A stretch of DNA of 64,000 bases. Origin: Streptomyces alboniger. Lineage in GTDB: Bacteria > Actinomycetota > Actinomycetes > Streptomycetales > Streptomycetaceae. A program made the translations under genes and the position numbers. The notes beneath the pieces are model-generated. The model was not told where the DNA came from. It made no database searches and was given only the letters and a program-made list of their open reading frames with translations. The stretch spans positions 6,014,001-6,078,000 of the forward strand of contig NZ_CP023695.1 of the NCBI RefSeq assembly GCF_008704395.1, in the 5' to 3' direction. Positions 34,181 to 41,314 of this stretch are shown piece by piece (position 1 is the stretch's first letter; every line of letters starts with the position of its first letter).

Positions 34181-34477
34181 ATGGCAACGGACTACGACAC
34201 CCCACGCAAGACCGACGATGACGTCAATGAGGACAGCATCGAGGAACTGAAGGCGCGGCGGAACGACAAGTCGACCTCATCGGTCGACGTCGACGAGTTC
34301 GAGGCCGCCGAGGGCCTCGAACTCCCCGGCGCGGACCTTTCCAACGAGGAGCTCGCCGTCCGGGTGCTCCCGAAGCAGCAGGACGAGTTCACCTGCATGA
34401 GCTGCTTCCTGGTGCACCACCGCAGCCAGCTGGCCAGGGAGAAGAACGGCCAGCCGATCTGTCGCGACTGCGACTGA
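34181..34477 (+). CDS. DUF4193 zinc-ribbon protein
   Basis: This 98-residue actinobacterial protein of the DUF4193 family begins MATDYDTPRKTDDD, is highly acidic in the middle, and ends with a four-cysteine zinc ribbon (CMSCFLVHHRSQLA, then ICRDCD). It resembles DksA/TraR zinc fingers only in the ribbon and has no known role. The start at 34181 is supported by GGGGGAGAG upstream. It corresponds to Rv2699c in M. tuberculosis and opens a conserved gene block. The unusually long, palindrome-rich leader region suggests tight regulation. Confidence 0.88.
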   Translation: MATDYDTPRKTDDDVNEDSIEELKARRNDKSTSSVDVDEFEAAEGLELPGADLSNEELAVRVLPKQQDEFTCMSCFLVHHRSQLAREKNGQPICRDCD

Positions 34478-34490
34478 GGCGGGGTCGGCC

Positions 34491-35420
34491 GTGACTGGCT
34501 CGACCCCGTCCAGGAAGCGCCGTTTCCGCAAGCGCGGAGCGGACGAAGCCGGCGCCCCGGGCGACGGCGTGCGTGACGACGAGCGGGGCTCTTCCACAGG
34601 CGGAACAGCCTCGCTCGAACCGGCGAGCGCCCTTGAGGTGGCGCCGGGCGAGACGGCGGACGACAAGGCCTCCAGGACCACTCGGACAGCCGGGTCCCGG
34701 AGCCGCGTTGCCGCCGTCGCGGTCGGAATGAGAGAAGGCGTGCGCAAGGGCGGGCGCGGCGCCAAGGCCGGCATCGGCTATCTCGCCGACCGCCTCATCG
34801 AGAACGCCCCGCGGATCCCGGTCCGCGATCTGGCGACCCTCCGCAAGCAGTTCCCGGGCCTCGGCCCGGAGCAGCTGGCGGACAAGCTCGTCTCCGGCGC
34901 GGCCAACGCCTCGTCCACGGTGGGCGCGGGAGTGGGCGCCGCGGCGATGATGCCCGTGCCGCCCGCGATGCCCGCCGAGCTCGCGGCCGAGATCACCGGC
35001 GTCGCCGCCGTCGAACTGAAACTCATCGCCGAGCTGCACGAGGTCTACGGTCAGCGGCCCGGCGGCAATCTCAAGCAGCGCAGCACGGCGTATCTGACCT
35101 CGTGGACGCAGGAGCGCGGCGTCGACGTGTCCAAGCCCACGACGCTCAACGCCGCCCTGGGGGGCCAGGTGAAGCGGGAGCTGCGCCAGCAGATCATGAA
35201 GCGGATGGTCCGCAACCTCCCGAACCTCATGCCCTTCATGGTGGGCGCCGCGGTCGGGGCGGTGATGAACCGCCGGGACACCAAGAAGCTCGCCGCGAAG
35301 ATCAGGGAGGACCTGCGGACGCGGCAGGTGCCGTGGGACGCGCTTCCGGAGCTTCCGCCTCTGGAGGCGCCGGACGATCCTCTGCGGTTGGGCGGGCGTC
35401 CCAAGGAGTTGGGCGGCTGA
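34491..35420 (+). CDS. Conserved hypothetical protein
   Basis: This is a 309-residue protein of unknown function. The first ~75 residues are charged, low-complexity and probably disordered. Then comes a helical domain (VAVGMREGVRKGGRGAKAGI, QFPGLGPEQLADKL), an alanine/glycine-rich hydrophobic stretch (TVGAGVGAAAMMPVPPAMPA) and GVAAVELKLIAELHEVYG, which is reminiscent of EcsC-type proteins, though I am not confident. A second hydrophobic patch (LMPFMVGAAVGAVMNRRD) is near the C-terminus. The GTG at 34491 is 13 bases after the DUF4193 stop, so the two are probably co-transcribed. Confidence 0.75.
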   Translation: MTGSTPSRKRRFRKRGADEAGAPGDGVRDDERGSSTGGTASLEPASALEVAPGETADDKASRTTRTAGSRSRVAAVAVGMREGVRKGGRGAKAGIGYLADRLIENAPRIPVRDLATLRKQFPGLGPEQLADKLVSGAANASSTVGAGVGAAAMMPVPPAMPAELAAEITGVAAVELKLIAELHEVYGQRPGGNLKQRSTAYLTSWTQERGVDVSKPTTLNAALGGQVKRELRQQIMKRMVRNLPNLMPFMVGAAVGAVMNRRDTKKLAAKIREDLRTRQVPWDALPELPPLEAPDDPLRLGGRPKELGG

Positions 35421-35432
35421 GTCCGGTGAGGG

Positions 35433-35483
35433 TCTGCGGGCCCTGCTGTGGCTGGTCGCGCAGTTCTCCGCGCCCCTGACGGG
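35433..35483 (-). repeat. Dispersed Streptomyces intergenic repeat, copy 1
   Basis: This is an imperfect copy of an element also present in inverted orientation at 50350-50393. Shared blocks are TCTGCGGG, GGTCGCGCAGTT and CCGCGCCCCT. It lies between two convergent genes and ends in a GCGCCC/GGGCGC hairpin. Confidence 0.65.
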
Positions 35484-35486
35484 CGC
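35470..35486. terminator. Short hairpin between convergent genes
   Basis: GCGCCC and GGGCGC flank CTGAC. It is part of the dispersed repeat. Confidence 0.45.
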
Positions 35487-35492
35487 TCCGGC

Positions 35493-35945
35493 TCAGGGAG
35501 TGTTCTGGCGCACCGCGTTCAAGGCTTCCGCGAGGGCCTCCGGGTGCCTCGTCGAGATGTATGCGTACGGCGTCGGGTCGGCCGGATCCGTGATCTTCAC
35601 GCGCAGGGCCGTGGGGATGTAGGCGCGCAGCAGCATGAACGCGCGCGGGTCGGCCTTGTAGGAGCGCCAGGCGCGGGTCTCCTCGCCCGTCAGGACCTCT
35701 GCCTCGCCCAGGGCGGACACCGGGATCCTCGCGTCGCCCGCGACCAGCGAGCCGGCCATCACGCGGATCCGCACCGAGCCGTACGCGCTGGTGACGACCG
35801 CGGCCACAGCCGTGCCGCCGACCAGGCCGCCGAGGAGCGGGAGGGTGCCGAACGGCAGCATGATCAGGGCCATCGCGACACCGACCAGTACCGAGGCGAA
35901 CCACCACGAACGGGGCGCGGTCAGGCGTTCTTCGTAAGGCTGCAT
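35493..35945 (-). CDS. DUF3093 membrane protein
   Basis: This 150-residue actinobacterial DUF3093 protein begins MQPYEERLTAPRSWW. It has two adjacent membrane helices (FASVLVGVAMALIMLPFGTL and LLGGLVGGTAVAAVVTSAYG) and a soluble beta-rich C-terminal domain with RIPVSALGEAEVL and TRHPEALAEAL. The function is unknown. Its counterpart lies at the same place in the M. tuberculosis block (Rv2698). The ATG at 35945 is preferred over a longer frame that would run through the divergent thioesterase promoter. Confidence 0.85.
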   Translation of the reverse strand: MQPYEERLTAPRSWWFASVLVGVAMALIMLPFGTLPLLGGLVGGTAVAAVVTSAYGSVRIRVMAGSLVAGDARIPVSALGEAEVLTGEETRAWRSYKADPRAFMLLRAYIPTALRVKITDPADPTPYAYISTRHPEALAEALNAVRQNTP

Positions 35946-35989
35946 GGAACCAAGCTTGGCACGGGGAGCTGGGAGCGCTGACGCGGAGG

Positions 35990-35995
35990 TAAGGT
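35990..35995 (+). promoter_or_regulatory. -10 element TAAGGT for leaderless transcript
   Basis: TAAGGT is followed by eight bases and the GTG at 36004. Confidence 0.35.
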
Positions 35996-36003
35996 CTGCG
36001 CCT

Positions 36004-36588
36004 GTGAGTGGTACATCTGCAGCTCTGACGCCCCCGGCCGACGCCATAGCGCCCGTCCGCCACCCCGACGCGCCCGCTCCCGGTGAGTTGATCGGTGCCC
36101 ACTACGAACACTGTTTCGGCTGTGGCGAAGGGCAGGCGCACGGACTGCACCTGGCGGCACGCGCCGGGGAGGGTGTGACCGTCACCGCGGAGTTCACCGT
36201 CCGCGAGGCGCACCAGGGCGCCCCGGGCCTCGCCCACGGCGGCGTCCTCGCCACCGCGCTCGACGAGACGCTGGGCTCGCTGAACTGGCTGCTGCGGGTG
36301 ATCGCGGTGACCGGCCGCCTGGAGACCGACTTCGTACGGCCCGTGCCGCTGGGCACCGTGCTGTTCCTGGAAGCCGAGGTCACCGCCGTCGCAGGACGGA
36401 AGATCTACTCGACCGCCACCGGCCGGATCGGCGGCCCCGAAGGGCCCGTCGCGGTCCGTGCCGAAGCCCTCTTCATCGAGGTGAAGGTCGAGCACTTCAT
36501 CGACAACGGCCGCCCGGAGGAGATCCAGGCCGCCATGAACAACCCGGACCAGATCCGGCGCGCCCGCGCCTTCGAGGTGAACCCGTGA
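36004..36588 (+). CDS. PaaI-type hotdog-fold thioesterase
   Basis: This 194-residue hotdog-fold protein is of the PaaI/acyl-CoA thioesterase group. It carries a CFGCGEGQAHGL cysteine motif near the N-terminus (about residues 37-48), the AHGGVLATALDETLG helix with the likely catalytic acid, and the GRLETDFVRPVPLG strand typical of the family. The substrate is unknown. The GTG at 36004 lies 58 bases from the divergent DUF3093 start. Its TGA overlaps the dut GTG (GTGA), so the two are translationally coupled. Confidence 0.86.
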   Translation: MSGTSAALTPPADAIAPVRHPDAPAPGELIGAHYEHCFGCGEGQAHGLHLAARAGEGVTVTAEFTVREAHQGAPGLAHGGVLATALDETLGSLNWLLRVIAVTGRLETDFVRPVPLGTVLFLEAEVTAVAGRKIYSTATGRIGGPEGPVAVRAEALFIEVKVEHFIDNGRPEEIQAAMNNPDQIRRARAFEVNP

Positions 36589-37127
36589 CATCCCGCCCCC
36601 CTCTGGACGTGCTGATCAGGCGCGTCGACCCCGACGTACCGCTGCCGTCGTACGCGCGGCCCGGCGACGCAGGCGCCGATCTGCGGACGACGGAATCCTG
36701 TGAACTCGCGCCCGGCGAGCGGGTCGTGCTGCCCACCGGGGTGTCCATCGCGCTCCCCGAGGGGTACGCGGCCTTCGTGCACCCCCGTTCGGGGCTCGCC
36801 GCCCGCTGCGGTGTCGCTCTGGTGAATGCCCCGGGGACGGTGGATGCCGGGTACCGTGGAGAGATCAAGGTGATCGTCGTGAATCTCGACCCGCGCGAGG
36901 CCGTGCGGTTCGAGCGCTTCGACCGGATCGCCCAACTGGTCGTCCAGCAGGTCGAGAAGGTGCGCTTCCAGGAGGTGGCGGAGCTTCCCGCGTCGGCACG
37001 GGCCGAGGGGGGCTTCGGGTCCACCGGCGGCCATGCCGCCGTGGACGTCGGCTCGGGCGGAAGCGCGGGCGAACAAACGGGTGGGAATCGATACGCATCG
37101 GTCGTATCCGACCGGGAAGGACAGTGA
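36585..37127 (+). CDS. dut: dUTP diphosphatase
   Basis: This 180-residue trimeric dUTPase hydrolyses dUTP to dUMP and pyrophosphate, keeping uracil out of DNA and feeding dTMP synthesis. All five motifs are visible: PGDAGADLRT, HPRSGLAARCG, GTVDAGYRGEIKV (catalytic Asp and uridine hairpin), FDRIAQLVVQ and the flexible C-terminal RAEGGFGSTGGH. About 30 residues extend beyond motif 5, longer than the usual ~150-residue enzyme. The GTG at 36585 overlaps the thioesterase stop. The DUF3710 gene starts one base after the stop. Confidence 0.95.
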   Translation: MTSRPPLDVLIRRVDPDVPLPSYARPGDAGADLRTTESCELAPGERVVLPTGVSIALPEGYAAFVHPRSGLAARCGVALVNAPGTVDAGYRGEIKVIVVNLDPREAVRFERFDRIAQLVVQQVEKVRFQEVAELPASARAEGGFGSTGGHAAVDVGSGGSAGEQTGGNRYASVVSDREGQ

Positions 37128-37128
37128 C

Positions 37129-37896
37129 GTGTTCGGACGTCGCAAGAAGGACAGTGCCGCCGAGGACGCGGCGGGCGCGGACGAGCAGGTCGTCGACGGC
37201 GTGGACAGCAATGACCAGGCCGACGTCGCGCGCTCGCGCGTGAGGCTGGAGCCGGAGCCCCGTCCCGACGGTCCCTGGGACATCTCCGAGGTCCGTGAGC
37301 CCGGCGAGGGCCGGGTGGACCTCGGCGGGCTCTTCGTGCCGGGGGTCGAGGGCATGGAGCTGCGGGTAGAGGTCGCGGGCGACGCGATCGTCGCGGCCAC
37401 CGTCGTGCTCCAGGACAGCGCCATCCAGCTCCAGGGCTTCGCCGCCCCGAAGAAGGAGGGCATCTGGGGCGAGGTCCGCGAGGAGATCGCGACCGGCATC
37501 ACCCAGCAGGGCGGTGTCATCGACGAGGTCGAGGGCCCCCTCGGCTGGGAGCTGCGCGCGCAGGTCCCCGTGCAGCTGCCGGACGGCACGGGCGGCGTGC
37601 AGGTCGTGCGCTTCGTCGGCGTCGACGGGCCGCGCTGGTTCCTGCGCGGGGTGATCTCCGGGCAGGGCGCGGTGCAGCCGCAGGCCGCCGGACTGCTGGA
37701 GCAGATCTTCCGGGACACCGTGGTCGTGCGCGGCGAGGGCCCGATGGCGCCCCGCGACCCGATCGTCCTGAAGCTGCCGGACGACGCGCAGATGGTCGCC
37801 GAAGGCAGCGTCCAGCAGGAGCAGCAGGAAGGCTCGCGCTTCTCGGGTGGCATGGGGCAGCTTCAGCGCGGCCCCGAGATCACCGAGGTGCGCTGA
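37129..37896 (+). CDS. DUF3710 family protein
   Basis: This 255-residue actinobacterial DUF3710 protein has a charged N-terminal region (FGRRKKDSAAEDAAGADEQV), then the conserved GPWDISEV and GRVDLGGLFVPGVEGMELRVE segments and a beta-rich core with GWELRAQVPVQLPDG and GPRWFLRGVISGQGA. Its function is unknown. It always follows dut in this conserved block (Rv2696c in M. tuberculosis). The GTG at 37129 has GGGAAGG about eight bases upstream. A GC hairpin follows the gene. Confidence 0.88.
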   Translation: MFGRRKKDSAAEDAAGADEQVVDGVDSNDQADVARSRVRLEPEPRPDGPWDISEVREPGEGRVDLGGLFVPGVEGMELRVEVAGDAIVAATVVLQDSAIQLQGFAAPKKEGIWGEVREEIATGITQQGGVIDEVEGPLGWELRAQVPVQLPDGTGGVQVVRFVGVDGPRWFLRGVISGQGAVQPQAAGLLEQIFRDTVVVRGEGPMAPRDPIVLKLPDDAQMVAEGSVQQEQQEGSRFSGGMGQLQRGPEITEVR

Positions 37897-37924
37897 CACC
37901 GCCGCGCATCGGCGCGACAGGCGC

Positions 37925-37945
37925 CCCCGCCGCCTGACGGCGGGG
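37925..37945 (+). terminator. Hairpin after DUF3710 gene
   Basis: CCCCGCCG pairs with CGGCGGGG around CCTGA. Confidence 0.6.
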
Positions 37946-38074
37946 CGAGTGTCCAGCGCCTGACGGCGAGTCAAGTGCCTTGTGGCCCGCAGTGGTTCCG
38001 GTTCGTCCGGACCATTGCGGGCCTTCTTCGCGTACGCCCATACTGTGCCGGTCACCCGGGGGGAGACCGGTGCG

Positions 38075-41000
38075 GTGAGTGGACGGCGCGTGCCCGCCGC
38101 GGTGCGGGGGAGTCGGCATCACGGGGTGGTCCTGGGGGCCGCGGGGCTCGCGGTGCTGCTCGCGGCCACCGTCCTCGCCGCCCTCGCCGCCCTCTCCGAG
38201 AAGGCCGTGGAGGGCGGGATACAGCGGCGGCTCGCCGCGGACCGCGAGGCCGTCGTCGAGGTCGCGGGACCGCACCGGACGGACGGCGCGCGGAAGCTGG
38301 ACCGTGACGTCCGCGCGGCCGTCGGCCGCGCCTATGGCGACGTACCCCATCACACCTGGTCGGCGCTGCGCGCGCCCGCGGCCCGCAACGGCGAGCTCAC
38401 CGTCACCGAGGCCGCCGGCCACCCGCGGCGGGACGCGACCGTCACCGTGGCCGCCGTGCAGGGCGCCGGGCGGCACGCCGTCCTGCGGGCCGGGCGATGG
38501 CCGCGCTCCGGTGCCGGGCCGGTCGAGGCCGCGCTGACGGAGACCGCCGCCGCCGAACTGGCCGTGCGGCCCGGGGACGGCATCAGCGTGCGGAGCGCGG
38601 ACGAACGGCCCGTGGCGTTGAAGGTCGTGGGGCTGTACGCCGCCGAGGAGCGGGCGCCGGCCCTGTGGGCGTCGTTGAGCAGTACGTTCGGGACCCCCGA
38701 CTCGATCGCGGTCGTTCCGCACGAGGCGTTCGCGCGCAGCCCGGGGCTCGCCCGGGACGCGGCGCGGCTGTGGCTCGGGGTGCCGGACACGGGCGGGCTG
38801 CGGCTCGGGGACATCGGGGCGCTCCAAGAGCGCGCGAAGCGGTTCGCGGGCAGCGACGCCTCGCTCTCCGTCCTGCGCGGTGGCGGCCCGGGGGACGACA
38901 TCACCGTGTCGGCGGGGCTGCGACGCGCGCTGGACCGGCTCACCACGCCGATCGCCGTGGCCCGCGCCGGGCTCTACGTCCCCGCGACGCTCCTCGCCGC
39001 GCTCGCCGTGGCCGCCCTCGTCCTCACCGCACGCCAGTTCGCCGAACACCGGCGCCCGGAGCTGGCGTTGCTGGCCGCGCGCGGGGCGGGCACCCGGCGG
39101 CTCGCTCTGTCGACGGCCGGGCAGTGGGCCTGCGTCGCCGTGCCCGCGGGGCTGGCCGCGCCCTGCCTCGCGGGCCCGCTGCTGCGCGGGCTCGCCGCGG
39201 CCGGGCTCATCGAGGGCGAGGTGCCCGGCTCGGCGGCGACCGGCGTGGGGTGGGCGACAGCGCTCACCGCCGTCGCCATGCACGGCGCCGCGGTGCTGCT
39301 GCCGACGGTGCGGGCGGTGCGGGACCGGCGGGCGGCGGCCCGGCCCGGGTTGCGGGTCGCGCGGCTCGCGGGCGCCCAGCGGCTCGGGGCGGACCTGGCG
39401 CTGGCGGCGGTCGCCGTCCTCGGCTGGCTGCAACTGCGCCAGTACCGCTCGCCCGTGACCGGCGGCAACGGCGTCGACCCTGTGCTGGTGCTCGCGCCTG
39501 TCGCGATGACCGTGGCGGCCGCGCTGCTCGCCCTGCGGTTCCTGCCGCTGCTCGCCCGCCTGATCGACCCCCTCGCGCGGCGCGGCAGAGGGCTCGTCCT
39601 GCCGCTCGGCGGCTGGCAGATCGGGCGGCGCGCGGCGCGGCAGGCGGGGCCCGCGCTGGTGGTGACGCTCGCCCTCGCGGTCGCCGCGCTCAGCAGTACG
39701 GCGCTGGCCGTCCTCGACCGGGGCGACCGCGACCAGGCCGCGTTCCAGGTCGGCGCGGACCTGCGCGTCGAGCCGGGGGACGGGGTGGCGCCACAGCAGC
39801 GGCGTGCCGCCTACGAGGCGCTGCCGGGCGCCGAGGCCGCCACGCCCGTGATCACCTCGGAGGGATACGTCGGGCAGGACGCGGTGGCTGTGACCGCCGT
39901 CAACACGGCGCGGGGGCCGGTTCCCGCACTGCGCGGCGATCTCGCGGACGCACCCGTGCGTGAGCTGGTGGCGCCGCTCGGCAGGGAGGTTCCTGCGCAC
40001 GGGCTGCCGGTGCGCGGTGCCGGGCGGGAGCTGCCGCTCCGGGTGCGGATGTCCGCCGACGGGGACGGTGAGGTCGTACCCGTGCGGCTCACCGCCCACT
40101 TCGAGGACGGGGACGGGCTCACGCGGTCGAGTTCCGTGGTGATCAAGGAGGGCCGCGCCCGGACCGTGCCGCTGGAGGTGCCGGTGCGCGGAGGGGACGT
40201 ACGCGTCCTCCAGATCGATCTGAGCATGGTCGGCGAGCGGGTGCGGCGGACGTACCGGCTGACCGTCGATGACGTGCCGGGGCTTGCGCGGCAGGCGCGG
40301 TGGCGTGACCTGCGGGCCGACGCGCCGGACCGGCATGCGGCCGGCTGCCCGGGGGCGGAGCGGGAGCGGGGGAGGGACGCCTCGGGTCAGGCGCCGGGGC
40401 CCGTGCTGTGCCGGGACAGGCCCGGTCGGGGCACGCTCGTCGACGCGGTGCTGCGCGGGCCCGACGGGCGGCTGAAGTACCCCACCTGGGGCGTGCGGCT
40501 CGGCACGGACCGCGCGAAAGGGCGGCCGGCCGCGCCCGCGCTCGCCGACGACGCGCTGCTCGCGTCGGGTGCGGTGCGGGTCGGGGACACCGTGACGGTA
40601 CGGCGGAGCACGGGCGGGAGCGCGCGGGTCGCGATCGTCGGGCGGATCGCGGCGGTGCCGGGAGTGCCGCGCGACCGGGCGCGGCTGCTCGCCGACTCCC
40701 GTGCCATGGCCGCCCAGTGGGCCCTGAGCGGGGTGCTGCCCGACGCGGAGAGCGCGTGGTGGGTGGGTGTGCGCGGAGCGGACACGGGCGGGGCTCTGGG
40801 GGCGGTGCGCGAGGCGCCGCGGCTGGGGAAGGCCGTCGATGTGGCGCAGGTCCGGGCGGAGTTGGCGGCCGATCCGCTGCGCAGGGGGGCGCGGGGCGCG
40901 CTCACGCTGTGCCTGGTGCTCGCGCCCGCCTTCGCCGTCATCGCGTTCGCGCTGCATACGGTGGTCTCGGCGCGGTCCAGGGAGCGGGAGTTCGCGCTGC

Positions 41001-41314
41001 TGCGGGCGCTCGGGATGCGGCGGGGGCAGGTGGCGGCGTACCTGTGGACGGAGCAGGTGGCGCTCGCGGGGGTGGCGGCGGTACTCGGTACGGCCCTGGG
41101 GGCCGCGCTCGCCTCGGTGATCATGCCGGTGGTGACGGTGGACGCTTCCGGGGGGCCGGTCTTTCCCCCGCTGGTCACGCAGGTGCCGTGGGTGCGGGTG
41201 GCGGTCACGGCCGGGGTGGCCGCGGGGGTGATCTGCGGGGTGGTGACGGGGGCCGCGCGAATCTTGGGGCGGGTGGATCTGGCGCGGGTGCTCCGGGTGG
41301 GGGAGGGGCCGTGA
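38075..41314 (+). CDS. FtsX-family ABC transporter permease 1
   Basis: This 1079-residue permease has the FtsX/MacB architecture: an N-terminal membrane helix (GVVLGAAGLAVLLAATVLAA), a large extracytoplasmic domain, a first group of membrane helices in mid-protein (about 285-560) and a second FtsX domain at the C-terminus (ALTLCLVLAPAFAVIAFALH, then REFALLRALGMRRGQVAAYL). The GTG at 38075 with GGGGGAG upstream is preferred to an earlier ATG at 37982. Its stop overlaps the GTG of the second permease (GTGA). It works with the second permease and two ATPases downstream, probably exporting or sensing a peptide or lipid. Confidence 0.88.
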   Translation: MSGRRVPAAVRGSRHHGVVLGAAGLAVLLAATVLAALAALSEKAVEGGIQRRLAADREAVVEVAGPHRTDGARKLDRDVRAAVGRAYGDVPHHTWSALRAPAARNGELTVTEAAGHPRRDATVTVAAVQGAGRHAVLRAGRWPRSGAGPVEAALTETAAAELAVRPGDGISVRSADERPVALKVVGLYAAEERAPALWASLSSTFGTPDSIAVVPHEAFARSPGLARDAARLWLGVPDTGGLRLGDIGALQERAKRFAGSDASLSVLRGGGPGDDITVSAGLRRALDRLTTPIAVARAGLYVPATLLAALAVAALVLTARQFAEHRRPELALLAARGAGTRRLALSTAGQWACVAVPAGLAAPCLAGPLLRGLAAAGLIEGEVPGSAATGVGWATALTAVAMHGAAVLLPTVRAVRDRRAAARPGLRVARLAGAQRLGADLALAAVAVLGWLQLRQYRSPVTGGNGVDPVLVLAPVAMTVAAALLALRFLPLLARLIDPLARRGRGLVLPLGGWQIGRRAARQAGPALVVTLALAVAALSSTALAVLDRGDRDQAAFQVGADLRVEPGDGVAPQQRRAAYEALPGAEAATPVITSEGYVGQDAVAVTAVNTARGPVPALRGDLADAPVRELVAPLGREVPAHGLPVRGAGRELPLRVRMSADGDGEVVPVRLTAHFEDGDGLTRSSSVVIKEGRARTVPLEVPVRGGDVRVLQIDLSMVGERVRRTYRLTVDDVPGLARQARWRDLRADAPDRHAAGCPGAERERGRDASGQAPGPVLCRDRPGRGTLVDAVLRGPDGRLKYPTWGVRLGTDRAKGRPAAPALADDALLASGAVRVGDTVTVRRSTGGSARVAIVGRIAAVPGVPRDRARLLADSRAMAAQWALSGVLPDAESAWWVGVRGADTGGALGAVREAPRLGKAVDVAQVRAELAADPLRRGARGALTLCLVLAPAFAVIAFALHTVVSARSREREFALLRALGMRRGQVAAYLWTEQVALAGVAAVLGTALGAALASVIMPVVTVDASGGPVFPPLVTQVPWVRVAVTAGVAAGVICGVVTGAARILGRVDLARVLRVGEGP